Positions 9,018-18,143 of a stretch of DNA of 64,000 nt are shown piece after piece. The number at the start of each line of letters is the position of its first letter. Positions within the stretch are counted from its first letter, which is position 1. This DNA is from Oceanospirillaceae bacterium. GTDB lineage: Bacteria; Pseudomonadota; Gammaproteobacteria; Pseudomonadales; Balneatricaceae. The position numbers and the translations under genes are program-made. The stretch lies in contig JAPYOS010000004.1 in NCBI GenBank assembly GCA_029938085.1, positions 215,703-279,702 of the forward strand, written 5' to 3'. The notes below the pieces were generated by a model that searched no databases, was not told the origin of the DNA, and saw nothing but the letters and a program-made list of their open reading frames with translations.

Positions 9018-10367
9018 ATGACTTCACCATCGGTAACGTGGCTAAAAAATCCCCTCGCAATATTGGCTGATGGCGCGGCTGGTGGTGTGGTCATTAAGGA
9101 TCAAAAAATTCTTGAGTTAGTGGCCCAAGGGCAACAACCCAGTTATGACTATGATGCGGTCATGGACTGCAGCGAGTTAGTGCTATTACCCGGATTAATC
9201 AACGGCCATCACCATTTTTACCAAACACTCACCCGCGCTTTACCCCAGGCCCTCAACAAACCACTATTTGGCTGGCTCACTAGCCTTTATCCCGTATGGG
9301 CAGGCCTAGAGCCCGACATGCTCTACCAAGCCACACGCTTAGCCTTGGCCGAGCTTTTGTTGTCTGGCTGCACCACCGCAGCCGACCACCATTACTTGTT
9401 TCCACAAGCCTTAACTGGAGCCATGGACATTCAAGCCGAAGCTGCAGCAAGCATTGGCATACGCATGACTATGACCCGAGGTTCCATGAGCTTAGGCGTA
9501 GATGACGGCGGTTTACCACCACAAAGTACGGTACAGCAAGAAGACACCATTTTGGCCGACAGCGAACGGGTGATTCAACGATACCACGACGCTAACGAAG
9601 GCAGTATGTTACAAGTGGCCTTAGCCCCCTGCTCTCCATTTTCAGTCACTCCTGAGTTAATGCGTAATTCCGCCACCCTAGCGGCACAACACAATGTCAT
9701 GTTACACACCCATTTGGCCGAGACTATTGACGAAGAAAACTTTTGTTTACAACGTTTTGGTTTGCGCACGGTCGATTACCTGGACAGCGTAGGCTGGCTT
9801 GGCCCGCAAACTTGGTTGGCCCATGGCATCCATTTTAATCAAGATGAAATCCAACGTTTAGGTGCCGCTGGCACGGGCATTTGCCACTGCCCTACATCTA
9901 ATATGATGCTGGCCTCTGGCATGGCGCCTGTACAAGAGCTAGAAGCCGCAGGCTGCCCCGTGGGTTTAGGTGTTGATGGGTCCGCATCTAACGACGGCTC
10001 CAATATGATCCAAGAAGTACGCCAAGCCTTGTATTTGCAACGCCTAAAGTACGGTGCCCAAGTCAGCCATTTTGACGCCTATCGTTGGGCCACCCAAGGC
10101 AGCGCCAAGATGTTAGGCCGGCCTGACATCGGTTCATTAGAAGTCGGAAAACAAGCAGACATTGCACTATTTAAACTTGATGAAATGCGCTTTAGCGGCA
10201 GCCACGACCCATTAGCAGCACTATTACTATGTGGTGCCCACAAGGCTGAACATGTGATGGTAGGCGGCCAATGGCGCGTTAAATACGGTGTAATTGAAGG
10301 CTTAGATGTAGGGCCTTTGTTACAACAACACGGTGCCGCTGCGCGCGCTTTAGCAGCAAAAGTTTAA
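9018..10367 (+). CDS. 8-oxoguanine deaminase (amidohydrolase)
   Basis: This member of the TrzA/AtzA amidohydrolase group is expected to deaminate 8-oxoguanine to urate. The metal site signatures are visible: GLINGHHHFYQTLTRA, TTAADHHYLFP, LHTHLAET, WLAHGIHF and LGVDGSASNDGSNM. The run of residues matches pseudomonad 8-oxoguanine deaminases very closely, including GSHDPLAALLLCGA near the C-terminus. The frame is open upstream to 8916, but ATG 9018 gives the family N-terminus (WLKNPLAILADGAAGG), so I start there (449 residues). It is followed 13 bases on by an acetyltransferase gene, probably in the same unit. Confidence 0.88.
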   Translation: MTSPSVTWLKNPLAILADGAAGGVVIKDQKILELVAQGQQPSYDYDAVMDCSELVLLPGLINGHHHFYQTLTRALPQALNKPLFGWLTSLYPVWAGLEPDMLYQATRLALAELLLSGCTTAADHHYLFPQALTGAMDIQAEAAASIGIRMTMTRGSMSLGVDDGGLPPQSTVQQEDTILADSERVIQRYHDANEGSMLQVALAPCSPFSVTPELMRNSATLAAQHNVMLHTHLAETIDEENFCLQRFGLRTVDYLDSVGWLGPQTWLAHGIHFNQDEIQRLGAAGTGICHCPTSNMMLASGMAPVQELEAAGCPVGLGVDGSASNDGSNMIQEVRQALYLQRLKYGAQVSHFDAYRWATQGSAKMLGRPDIGSLEVGKQADIALFKLDEMRFSGSHDPLAALLLCGAHKAEHVMVGGQWRVKYGVIEGLDVGPLLQQHGAAARALAAKV

Positions 10368-10380
10368 CCTTGGACAACCC

Positions 10381-10878
10381 ATGAGCAACCTATTAATACG
10401 ACCTGCAATAGAGGCCGACTTGGCCAGCATCAATAACATTTACAATCATTATGTGCAGCACACCCACATTACTTTTGATATAGAGCCTTGGTCAGCTCAA
10501 AAGCGCTTAGCCTGGTTTGCTCAATTTAATGGCACCCGCTACCAACTGTGGGTTGCAGAAGTAGATGAACAGATTCAGGCATTTGTGTATACAGGTCAAT
10601 TTCGCGCTAAAGCAGCCTACGATAGCGCTGCAGAAGTAACTATATATGCTCACCACCAGCTACAAACCACAGGTGTAGGCACGGCCTTATACGGCAAACT
10701 GCTGACAAACTTAGCTCACGCTGGACTGCACCGCTTGTATGCCGTCATCGCCCTACCTAACGATGTGTCTATTGGGTTACATAAAAAGCTAGGTTTTGAA
10801 CAAGTAGGTCTGCTTAATGAGGTGGGAAGCAAGTTTGGTAAAAAAATCAACGTGGCAATGCTAGAAAAGAGGTTATAA
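10381..10878 (+). CDS. GNAT acetyltransferase, Pat/MnaT-like
   Basis: A 165-residue GNAT protein. The N-terminus IRPAIEADLASINNIYNHYVQHTHITFDIEP is characteristic of the phosphinothricin / L-amino-acid N-acetyltransferase group. An acetyl-CoA loop region lies around GVGTALYGKLL, and the C-terminal HKKLGFEQVGLLNEVGSKFG is also typical. Many members acetylate methionine sulfone or sulfoximine-like amino acids. The real substrate cannot be stated. It follows the deaminase gene closely and meets a small membrane protein gene head-on. Confidence 0.82.
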   Translation: MSNLLIRPAIEADLASINNIYNHYVQHTHITFDIEPWSAQKRLAWFAQFNGTRYQLWVAEVDEQIQAFVYTGQFRAKAAYDSAAEVTIYAHHQLQTTGVGTALYGKLLTNLAHAGLHRLYAVIALPNDVSIGLHKKLGFEQVGLLNEVGSKFGKKINVAMLEKRL

Positions 10879-10882
10879 ACCC

Positions 10883-11143
10883 CTACTCTTGATCAGGCCC
10901 TTTGCCTTGGCCAAACAAGAACAAAAACATGCCAATAAACATGGTACTAAACAGCACAATGGTGAGGTAAATATCCCACCCAAAACCACAGGACGCCCTA
11001 CCCATCACACCATCGACTAGTTGTAGATACCGGTCGCCACAATAGCCTTTAGCCAGCCCGTCCGACACCAACATAGTGGCTCTTTCAACCAGCATTAATC
11101 CACCGCTAATAATAAGCAGGCCGAGGGCAATGTTTTTGATCAT
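10883..11143 (-). CDS. Small two-helix membrane protein, unknown
   Basis: About 86 residues from ATG 11143 (a TTG four codons upstream is the alternative). There are two hydrophobic helices, around residues 1-20 (IALGLLIISGGLML) and 58-78 (YLTIVLFSTMFIGMFLFLFG). The loop between them contains Cys residues (GYCGDRY, ASCGFGW) that could form a disulfide on the periplasmic side. I do not recognise a family. It lies four bases from the convergent acetyltransferase gene and downstream of the creatinase terminator. Confidence 0.55.
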   Translation of the reverse strand: MIKNIALGLLIISGGLMLVERATMLVSDGLAKGYCGDRYLQLVDGVMGRASCGFGWDIYLTIVLFSTMFIGMFLFLFGQGKGPDQE

Positions 11144-11209
11144 GTTTGTATCCAACTAAAAAAATATCAGCCTAATTCTAACACTCCACTACCTTTTATG
11201 GCAGCCACA

Positions 11210-11248
11210 AAAAAGCCAGCTCTATGTAACACAAGAAGCTGGCTTTTT
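11210..11248. terminator. Intrinsic terminator after creatinase
   Basis: The arms AAAAAGCCAGCT (11210-11221) and AGCTGGCTTTTT (11237-11248) form a GC-cored stem flanked by A/T runs on both sides. It lies 26 bases past the creatinase stop on the minus strand and could act in both directions. Confidence 0.8.
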
Positions 11249-11273
11249 GTTTATGGCTTGATAGAGCCTATCA

Positions 11274-12503
11274 TTAACCCTTAATGATGTTGTGCTCTGG
11301 GCCGAATGGGAACTTAGTGATGTTCTCCGCGCCTTCTTCACCAACAACAAGGATATCGTGCTCGCGGTACCCACCGGCACCAGCCATGCCTTCTGGCAAC
11401 ATGATCATTGGCTCGATTGAAACGACCATGCCCGGTTCAAGCACTGTGTCTACGTCTTCACGGAACTCAAGACCCGCTTCACGGCCGTAGTAGTGGCTCA
11501 ACGTACCGAACGAGTGGCCGTAACCAAAGGTGCGATGCTGTAGCACGTCGTGCTCGGCAAAGATTTCGTTCAATTCGTGGGCTACATCGCTGCACTTAAC
11601 ACCTGGCTTAACCAACTCTAGACCACGACGATGAACCTTACAGTTGATTTCCCACAATTCTAGATGACGGTCGCTGGCGTACTCAGAGAACAAAGTACGC
11701 TCAAGCGCCGTGTAGTAACCAGCAATCATTGGGAAGCAGTTAAGGCTTAAGATGTCGCCAGCTTCAATCTTGCGGCTAGTTACTGGGTTGTGAGCACCGT
11801 CAGTGTTCATACCAGACTGGAACCAGACCCAAGTGTCCATCAACTCTCCGTCTGGGAAAGTCTTAGCAATTTCGCGGATCATCGCTTGAGTACCGGCCAA
11901 GGCCACTTCGTACTCAGGCACGCCTACAGCAATGGCATCACGAATGGCTGCACCGCCGATGTCGCCAATACGCGAACCATGCTTGATGACTTCAATCTCT
12001 TCGGCAGACTTGATCATGCGCATTTGCATGGTTGGCACACCAATGTCAGCAAACTCAGACGTTGGGAAGGTTTGCTTCATGATGTCCATGGTCGCCAAAG
12101 GCATATGATCGTATTCAACAGCAATGCGGCTGCCTGGCTTAATTAGGTTCTTAAGAGCAACAAAGAAGTTGCCTTTCTGCCAATCGGTGTAAACCACGTT
12201 GTCGCCTAACTGGTTACGACGGAATGGCTGGCCACCGTCGATGTTAGCAGTTACAGTGGTGTAGTTGTCTTGGGTTACCACTAGGCCGTAGTCACGACCA
12301 AAACGACAATAAACGAAATCTGAGAAGTAGTTAATGTTGTGGTAAGAGGTCATTACCACGGCATCCACATTGGCTGACGCCATATGAGCACGTAATTTAG
12401 CCAGACGGTTGCTTAGTTCTTGCTTAGAAAAAGTGGCAACCACTTTTTGGCCATTCGGAATTTCGATGGTACGAGGCATGTTGGTTGGGCTAAATTTTTG
12501 CAT
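11274..12503 (-). CDS. Creatinase (creatine amidinohydrolase)
   Basis: It hydrolyses creatine to sarcosine and urea. The protein has the pita-bread fold of family M24 and matches Pseudomonas creatinase over its full length: TSYHNINYFSDFVYC, MRMIKSAEE, ELMDTW.WFQSGMNTDGAHNPVT with the catalytic His at about 238, LSLNCFPMIAGYYTALERTLF, GYGHSFGTLSHYYGREAGLE and GAGGYREHDILVV. I start at ATG 12503, which has AGGTGA five bases upstream, rather than the in-frame GTG at 12512. Codon use looks biased to abundant-tRNA codons, suggesting strong expression. It is divergent from a ureohydrolase gene and ends at a good terminator. No urease is in the window. Confidence 0.92.
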   Translation of the reverse strand: MQKFSPTNMPRTIEIPNGQKVVATFSKQELSNRLAKLRAHMASANVDAVVMTSYHNINYFSDFVYCRFGRDYGLVVTQDNYTTVTANIDGGQPFRRNQLGDNVVYTDWQKGNFFVALKNLIKPGSRIAVEYDHMPLATMDIMKQTFPTSEFADIGVPTMQMRMIKSAEEIEVIKHGSRIGDIGGAAIRDAIAVGVPEYEVALAGTQAMIREIAKTFPDGELMDTWVWFQSGMNTDGAHNPVTSRKIEAGDILSLNCFPMIAGYYTALERTLFSEYASDRHLELWEINCKVHRRGLELVKPGVKCSDVAHELNEIFAEHDVLQHRTFGYGHSFGTLSHYYGREAGLEFREDVDTVLEPGMVVSIEPMIMLPEGMAGAGGYREHDILVVGEEGAENITKFPFGPEHNIIKG

Positions 12504-12807
12504 GGCATTCACCTATTGGTTACACATATAGTGATTAATATATTGACCCCTAGAACATGGCCTAGGCGGTACAGGAACGGGGGCATTTTAGGTTTTATAT
12601 AAGCATTAGTAAAATAAATAGTTTAAATAAGATCATTAATTATATTTATATATAGGCCAAAATTACCGCCAAATTACTCAGTCGATCGGTTTTAATGCCA
12701 TGCATCAGCTGTTGTTACCTCCGACCCAATCAAAGCCTTGCATTGTGCCCTTCGATTAGCCATATTGTGCATTATTCCGAACACATTTAATTAGAGACCG
12801 CTGCGCC
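12504..12807. other. Divergent promoter region, creatinase / ureohydrolase
   Basis: About 300 bases without a gene. The middle (about 12590-12660) is strongly A/T-rich (TTAATTATATTTATATATAG) and must hold the promoters of both divergent genes. I could not fix a convincing -35/-10 pair or a clear regulator dyad, and no riboswitch fold was recognised. Confidence 0.4.
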
Positions 12808-13752
12808 ATGGCCAAAAACAAACTCATCGGTGATCCCGTAATCGTATCTATGTACGCCAACCAGTTTAGCTTTTTGGCGCGCCCACTGACACGAGACATG
12901 AGCCAAGGTTTTGATGCTGCCATAGTAGGCTTGCCTTTTGACCTTGCGACTACAGGCCGTGCCGGCACGCGTTCTGGCCCAACGGCCGTACGCCAAGCGA
13001 GCAGCAACGTGGGTTGGGAAGGCAGGCGCTGGCCCTGGTCTTTTGACGCCTTTAAATACCTAAAGGTGGCCGATTATGGAGATTTGGATTTTATCCCCGG
13101 TAGCCCAGATGACTTGAACCGAGAAATTGAACAGCATGCCCAGGCTATTATTTCTTCTGGCACGCGTATGTTAAGCATTGGTGGCGACCATTATGTGGCC
13201 TTACCCTTGATCAAAGCCCACGCCAAACACTACGGAAAAATGGCTTTAGTGCACTTTGATGCCCACACAGACACCTACCCTAACGATACCGAGATTGACC
13301 ATGGCAGCATGTTTTATCACGCCCCTAAACAAGGTTTAATAGATGCTGACCATTCTATACAGGTGGGTATCCGCACTGAGTATAGGCCAGAAGACCATGA
13401 ATTCAAAGTCATTGACGCAGCTACTGCAAATGACATGAGTGCTGATGACATCGTTGCTTCGATTATAAAAAGAGTGGGCGACCTGCCAGTATATTTAACC
13501 TTTGATATCGACTGTTTAGACCCAGCCTACGCACCCGGCACCGGTACCCCAGTGGTTGGCGGGTTAACCACCGACAAAGCGTTAAAAATTATCCGTGGTT
13601 TAAAAGACGTTAATATCGTTGGTTTTGATCTGGTGGAAGTGAACCCAGCGTATGATCATGCCGACATCACGGCGCTCGCCGGCGCCACCATTCTGCTTGA
13701 GTTCTTATATATTTTGGCTCATCAGAAAAGAAACTCCATTACGCCGGCCTAA
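12808..13752 (+). CDS. Agmatinase-family ureohydrolase
   Basis: A 314-residue arginase/agmatinase-fold enzyme that releases urea from a guanidino compound. The binuclear manganese ligands are seen in [26 protein letters not shown] and [21 protein letters not shown], followed by [23 protein letters not shown]. The substrate could be agmatine, guanidinobutyrate, guanidinopropionate or another guanidino acid; sequence alone does not decide. Being divergent from creatinase suggests a local guanidino-compound theme. A REP-like cluster follows its stop. Confidence 0.85.
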   Translation: MAKNKLIGDPVIVSMYANQFSFLARPLTRDMSQGFDAAIVGLPFDLATTGRAGTRSGPTAVRQASSNVGWEGRRWPWSFDAFKYLKVADYGDLDFIPGSPDDLNREIEQHAQAIISSGTRMLSIGGDHYVALPLIKAHAKHYGKMALVHFDAHTDTYPNDTEIDHGSMFYHAPKQGLIDADHSIQVGIRTEYRPEDHEFKVIDAATANDMSADDIVASIIKRVGDLPVYLTFDIDCLDPAYAPGTGTPVVGGLTTDKALKIIRGLKDVNIVGFDLVEVNPAYDHADITALAGATILLEFLYILAHQKRNSITPA

Positions 13753-13890
13753 GCGTCCTACTAGCGTAGGCTTCTCGTCTTACCGGCGTAGATTTTTCGT
13801 CTTACCGGCGTAGGCCGGTATCTAGATTCTGACCTTCGTCAGAATAACAGTTGTATGCGTCAGAATGACAGTTTTAGTCGTCAGAATGAC
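13753..13890. repeat. REP-like palindrome cluster
   Basis: Between convergent genes there are two copies of CTTACCGGCGTAG and two clear hairpins. One has arms TACCGGC and GCCGGTA (13803-13820); the other has arms TTCTGAC and GTCAGAA (13827-13844). Three degenerate tandem TCAGAATGAC units follow, up to 13890. The same hairpin pair recurs at 21288-21335 and 45745-45813 and the first type at 24685-24704, so this is a dispersed family. Confidence 0.75.
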
Positions 13891-13892
13891 TG

Positions 13893-14492
13893 TTATTTAA
13901 GCCAAGGATTATTGCTTTTTGGTGCAACCTTAGGCGCTTCGGGTACAACAGGTTGAGGGTCCGGTGCGGCTTCTAGTGCGGCTGCAGCGGCAATATCTAA
14001 TGCCATCTGGGCTTCTGCGCGCAGCTTTTCTTCTCGCTCTGCTTCAAGTTGGTCTTGCTCTGCAAGGGTAATGGCATCCATGTCGTATACAAACGAGCCT
14101 ACGTATTGCACATAGTCGTCCTCATGAATTTTGGTGATTTTATTGCGGTATTCAAAATCAAATAACAAGATAATCCAGCTCACCTCTGAGTGCCCCATCT
14201 TGTTTATTTTGTGAATAATACCGTCACCATAGCCACTTGAATAGGAGCAGTCTTCAATAATACGTTTAACCAATGCCGTGCCACTTGCCACACCATTGGT
14301 CTCCATGTTTTCATGGTCGTATTGGCTGATGTTAAAATTTTGTGCCCAGGCATCTAGGCCTTGATCATCTTCTTCAAAATAACTATCGGGTATGGTGTCG
14401 TAACTGAGCGTAGAACACCAAACCGACACTTTGCCGTGCTTTTCAAAGCTCGGTAGCGCGTTACTGTCGGATGAAGTGGTTAATGAAGTCAT
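13893..14492 (-). CDS. Immunity protein 22 (Imm22)-like protein
   Basis: About 199 residues from ATG 14492 (an in-frame GTG at 14540 is possible). The region KHGKVSVWCSTL..DTIPDSYF, then LDAWAQNFNISQYDHENMET, resembles the Imm22 domain, with the KVS(V/I)W opening and acidic, aromatic mid-part. Imm22 proteins neutralise polymorphic toxins. The last 60 residues are a charged helix (AEQDQLEAEREEKLRAEAQ) followed by an Ala/Pro-rich tail, unlike minimal Imm22 proteins. No toxin gene is adjacent, so it is an orphan or has another role. Confidence 0.55.
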   Translation of the reverse strand: MTSLTTSSDSNALPSFEKHGKVSVWCSTLSYDTIPDSYFEEDDQGLDAWAQNFNISQYDHENMETNGVASGTALVKRIIEDCSYSSGYGDGIIHKINKMGHSEVSWIILLFDFEYRNKITKIHEDDYVQYVGSFVYDMDAITLAEQDQLEAEREEKLRAEAQMALDIAAAAALEAAPDPQPVVPEAPKVAPKSNNPWLK

Positions 14493-14587
14493 GCGGAAAC
14501 CTAAATATGAGGACGGGTATGTATTGCGGAAAAGTACCACAAACGCCCTAACCCTTCAACGATCTTTACTTTTATAAAGGACTTTCA

Positions 14588-16006
14588 GTGCAACAATACC
14601 TCGACCTATTCCAACAACTTGCATTGCAACACTGCCAACAAAACCGCTCTGTAAGTGAGCCTATGCAGGCTTCACAATTGCAACAGATGATCGATGTCAG
14701 CTTAGGCGCAGACGGCGCAGAACTAGAAGACTTAAAACAAGCTGCGGGGCAGTATTTGAGGTTTCAGCCTGACAGTGCACAGGTGGATTTCTTTAAGTTG
14801 CTTTATTCTGGCCGCAACAACCCGGCGTTGCTGGGCGACTGGGTGGCAAGTTTAGGCAATGCCAACATGCATACCTTTCAGGTGAGCCCGGTGGCAACCC
14901 TTATGGAGCTGGAACTCATTGAACAATGGAACCGCTTGGTCGGGTTTACTTCACACCTACAAAGCGGCGATGGCGTCATGGTATCCGGCGGCAGCCAAGC
15001 CAACCTAATTGCTATGATGATGGCACGTCATCGAGCCGTGCCAGACATAAAAGCCAAAGGCTTAACAGGCCAAATCTTAGTGGCCTTTGTGTCAGATCAA
15101 GCCCATTATTCGGCCCAAAAAGCCGCCAACTTACTCGGTATAGGCACCGACAACCTCATTGCCGTAGCGTCAGACGCGCAAGGTAGGCTCTGTCCTAAAG
15201 CACTCGCCATCGCCATCAAGACCAGTCTTGAGCAGGGCCATCTGCCGTTTTTTATTGGTCTCACGGCAGGCACGACGGTATTGGGTGCGTTTGACCCTGT
15301 GAGAGAATGCCGGGCCATTGCCGACCAACATGATATTTGGTTACATATCGACGGTGCTTGGGGCGCTCCGGTGTTATTTTCTCAACAGCATCGCCACTTA
15401 CTCAAAGGCAGTGAACTCGCAGATTCTTTTGCATGGGATGCCCACAAACTGATGAATGTACCGATCACAGCGGCGGTTATTTTAACCCGCCATCAAGGCA
15501 TGTTAGAACAAGCCTGCGGTGGTGGTGGTGGTGATTATTTATTCCATAGTGATGAAAACGCGGCCTATAATTTGGGCCAGAAGTCCATTCAATGTGGCCG
15601 TAGAGCGGATGCATTAAAAGTGTGGTTAAGCTGGAAAGCCGTTGGCAGCAACGGTTTTGAAGACAAGGTAAACCGCTTGCAGGAATTAAAGCAACACTGT
15701 GTAGACGCCATCAACACCTCTGATCGCTTGCACATGATTGGCCCAGCAGTGTACCTCAACGTGTTATTTCAATACCGTCCAGCCACAACCATGACCGAAA
15801 CACAGCTGAGAGAGCTCAATATTGCTGTGTGTAAACACATGCAAGCCCAAGGGTGTGCCTATGTTGATTACGCCAAATACCAAGGTAAAACTGGCATTAG
15901 ACTCATACTGGCCAATGATGAAACGCAATATAAAGACATACAGCGCTTGTTAGATCATTGTTTACAATTTGGCGATGAGCTAACAGACGTTAGCTCAAAC
16001 AACTAA
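14588..16006 (+). CDS. PLP-dependent group II amino-acid decarboxylase
   Basis: This 472-residue enzyme belongs to the glutamate/aromatic/diaminobutyrate decarboxylase family. The PLP lysine lies in DSFAWDAHKLMNVP, the HIDGAWGAP motif supplies the PLP-contacting Asp, and VSGGSQANLIAMM is the phosphate-binding region. The start is GTG at 14588, with AAGGA seven bases upstream. The substrate is undecided (aspartate, cysteine sulfinate, diaminobutyrate and others are all possible). If it made beta-alanine it would link to the bauA-mmsA locus, but that is speculation. Confidence 0.85.
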   Translation: MQQYLDLFQQLALQHCQQNRSVSEPMQASQLQQMIDVSLGADGAELEDLKQAAGQYLRFQPDSAQVDFFKLLYSGRNNPALLGDWVASLGNANMHTFQVSPVATLMELELIEQWNRLVGFTSHLQSGDGVMVSGGSQANLIAMMMARHRAVPDIKAKGLTGQILVAFVSDQAHYSAQKAANLLGIGTDNLIAVASDAQGRLCPKALAIAIKTSLEQGHLPFFIGLTAGTTVLGAFDPVRECRAIADQHDIWLHIDGAWGAPVLFSQQHRHLLKGSELADSFAWDAHKLMNVPITAAVILTRHQGMLEQACGGGGGDYLFHSDENAAYNLGQKSIQCGRRADALKVWLSWKAVGSNGFEDKVNRLQELKQHCVDAINTSDRLHMIGPAVYLNVLFQYRPATTMTETQLRELNIAVCKHMQAQGCAYVDYAKYQGKTGIRLILANDETQYKDIQRLLDHCLQFGDELTDVSSNN

Positions 16007-16338
16007 CTGGGCGTTTTCCATATATGGCTGTTGACTGCACTCGGCTTTGGCGTTGCTGCAACTGACGGCTCGGCAGGTGCTCGAGAGGACGTATTAAACT
16101 GAGGTTTAAGGGGTTTGCCACGGATAATGGCATACACATACAACGACTCTACTTTATCTCTAGCCCATTGGGTTTTACGCAAAAATTTGAGGCTAGACTT
16201 AACCGTAGGGTTAGAACGAAAACAGTTGATATTGACCTGTTCTGCAAGCGTTTCCCAGCCAAATGTGTCCACTAGGTCGGTTACAACTTGCTCAAGTTTT
16301 ACGCCGTGTAGCGGGTTACGGGGTTGGTCATTACTCAT
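16003..16338 (-). CDS. VF530-family (DUF2132) DNA-binding protein
   Basis: The first 75 residues, NPLHGVKLEQVVTDLVDTFGWETLAEQVNINCFRSNPTVKSSLKFLRKTQWARDKVESLY, match the compact VF530 family closely, including the conserved CF, SSLKFLRKT and WAR blocks. VF530 itself has a reported DNA-binding fold; its cellular role is unclear. A Pro/Ala-rich tail follows. The start overlaps the Pr6Pr-type gene stop by 4 bases (ATGA), so the two form one unit. Its stop overlaps the decarboxylase end by four bases. Confidence 0.88.
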   Translation of the reverse strand: MSNDQPRNPLHGVKLEQVVTDLVDTFGWETLAEQVNINCFRSNPTVKSSLKFLRKTQWARDKVESLYVYAIIRGKPLKPQFNTSSRAPAEPSVAATPKPSAVNSHIWKTPS

Positions 16339-16979
16339 AATTGTTGTGCCTGTCTATATTTTGTTAGCGAAAATAGTAAACCACCCAATATCAGGTAGAC
16401 CATACACAGTGCCAAGGCATTGATGATGGTTTGACTGTAGCCGATTTGTGAAACATTGATAAAATAATAGGGGTAAGTGTCGCCCAGTAAACCCCGAATT
16501 AACACATACACAAAATACCCCAGCGGGTATATAGTCCAGCGTATGGGGTCCAACTTATGTAAGGGCAGTCGAGGCGGGAACACGATCCAAAACAGCACCA
16601 AACTAACCGGCGTAATATAGTGCAATAAGTAATCCGCAACCAGTTGTAACCCTTCGGGGTGCCAAACATGGCGTAATAAAACGTGATAGGCCAAGCCAAC
16701 AAATAATATCGCCGTTACCGCACACCCCATCACCACCGGTGTTGAAAACCATTGACCCAATTTTGACTGCCTAAAAAGGCATGGCACGGTAGCCACCAAG
16801 GCCACAAATATATTAGTCAATATGGTGAAGTAAGCAAAATACCTCACTAAACCATTAATCACACCCCTGCCGTCTAGCACTGCGTTAGACAAAGAAATAT
16901 ACAATTGTAATAAGACACCGCACCAGGCCAAAACGGCCACTATAACTACGGCTTTTTGAGCCGCTTTTTGGGTATTCAT
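16335..16979 (-). CDS. Pr6Pr-family integral membrane protein
   Basis: About 214 residues with six hydrophobic segments. GVINGLVRYFAYFTILTNIFVALVAT and the later HYITPVSLVLFWIVFPPR plus YPLGYFVYVLIRGLLGDTYPYYFI are characteristic of the Pr6Pr / FAR-17a-like group. Its function is not established. I start at ATG 16979; a GTG at 16991 with AAGAG upstream is the alternative. It is the first gene of a pair with the VF530-type gene. Confidence 0.8.
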   Translation of the reverse strand: MNTQKAAQKAVVIVAVLAWCGVLLQLYISLSNAVLDGRGVINGLVRYFAYFTILTNIFVALVATVPCLFRQSKLGQWFSTPVVMGCAVTAILFVGLAYHVLLRHVWHPEGLQLVADYLLHYITPVSLVLFWIVFPPRLPLHKLDPIRWTIYPLGYFVYVLIRGLLGDTYPYYFINVSQIGYSQTIINALALCMVYLILGGLLFSLTKYRQAQQL

Positions 16980-17360
16980 AATTTGCTTCACATCACTCTT
17001 AAGGCGCTATATTATCACCAACGTTAGGCCCCTAACCACTGGTATTACTCCTGCCTGAGGCCAGACACTTGCCAACGTCAGCTATGAAGTGGCGTAAAAA
17101 CCTATCAACAAAGGTTCAACTTTCGTCCATAAACTGTGCCTGTGCGACGCCAACTATCGTTATTTTGTCATTCAGGCTTTTTTTCGGCAATACCTGCTTT
17201 TCCTGTCTATAGTTAATCCGTATAATCACGCCAATATGAAGCCGTCCCTTGCGCCGGTTTTGTTGCAACTAACCATAATTAAAATAACGATACGTGTTGG
17301 CCTATTCGCTTACCTGCTTAAAGGCCCAACCTAGACACTCTGCAGACAACGGGATCACAC
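16980..17360. other. Divergent intergenic region upstream of ABC operon
   Basis: About 380 bases between the divergent Pr6Pr gene and the ABC operon. A TATAAT at 17221-17226 is the best candidate -10 box for the operon, but its -35 match is poor. A TTTTTTT run near 17177-17183 lacks a convincing stem. No open frame of note or RNA gene was recognised. Confidence 0.35.
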
Positions 17361-18143
17361 ATGATCAAAGTCGAATCAGTGAGTAAACGTTTTGGTGGCG
17401 TACATGCCGTCAATAACGCCTCCATCGAAATCGCCAAAGGCTCCATCACTGGACTCATCGGCCCTAACGGGGCTGGTAAAACCACTCTTTTTAACATGAT
17501 TGCTGGTAACTTAGCACCAACATCGGGGCACATTTACCTTGATGGTGAAGATGTCACCGGCGTACCCCCCTATGAATTATTTCATAAGGGATTGCTACGC
17601 ACTTTCCAAATCGCCCATGAGTTTGGCACCTTAACGGTGCTAGAAAACTTAATGATGGTACCTTCGCAGCAAGCAGGGGAAAACCTCATGGACGCTTGGT
17701 TCCGCCCCTCTATGGTGCGAGAACAAGAAAACAAGGTACGCGAAAAGGCCATGGAAGTGATCGACTTCCTTAACTTAGGTCATGTGGCTCAAGAGCTTGC
17801 TGGCAATCTTTCTGGCGGCCAAAAGAAGCTACTTGAACTAGGCCGCACCATGATGGTCGATGCCAAAGTGGTATTGCTAGACGAAGTAGGCGCTGGCGTT
17901 AACCGCTCCCTATTACGTGAAATTGGAGAAGCCATCGTCCGTTTGAACCAAGAAAAGGGTTATACCTTTTGTATGATTGAACACGACATGGACTTTATTG
18001 GCCGTTTGTGTGACCCCGTAATCGTCATGGCCGAAGGCGCAGTATTAGCCCAAGGCACAGCGGCAGAAGTAATTGCCAACGAGGCCGTCATTGAAGCTTA
18101 CTTAGGCACTGGCCTTAAAAACAAGCCGGAGGCTAAAGCATGA
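17361..18143 (+). CDS. ABC importer ATPase, LivG-type
   Basis: The 260-residue ATP-binding subunit of a branched-chain-amino-acid-type (HAAT) importer. Walker A GPNGAGKTTLF is at about residue 34, the Q-loop is in LRTFQIAHEFGTL, the signature is NLSGGQKKLLELGR, and Walker B is VVLLDEVGAG. The usual DEP is DEV here, a tolerated variation. The switch His lies in CMIEHDMDFI. It is the first gene of a tight operon with a second ATPase and two permeases and overlaps the next start by 4 bases. The substrate may be amino acids, amides or urea. Confidence 0.9.
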   Translation: MIKVESVSKRFGGVHAVNNASIEIAKGSITGLIGPNGAGKTTLFNMIAGNLAPTSGHIYLDGEDVTGVPPYELFHKGLLRTFQIAHEFGTLTVLENLMMVPSQQAGENLMDAWFRPSMVREQENKVREKAMEVIDFLNLGHVAQELAGNLSGGQKKLLELGRTMMVDAKVVLLDEVGAGVNRSLLREIGEAIVRLNQEKGYTFCMIEHDMDFIGRLCDPVIVMAEGAVLAQGTAAEVIANEAVIEAYLGTGLKNKPEAKA

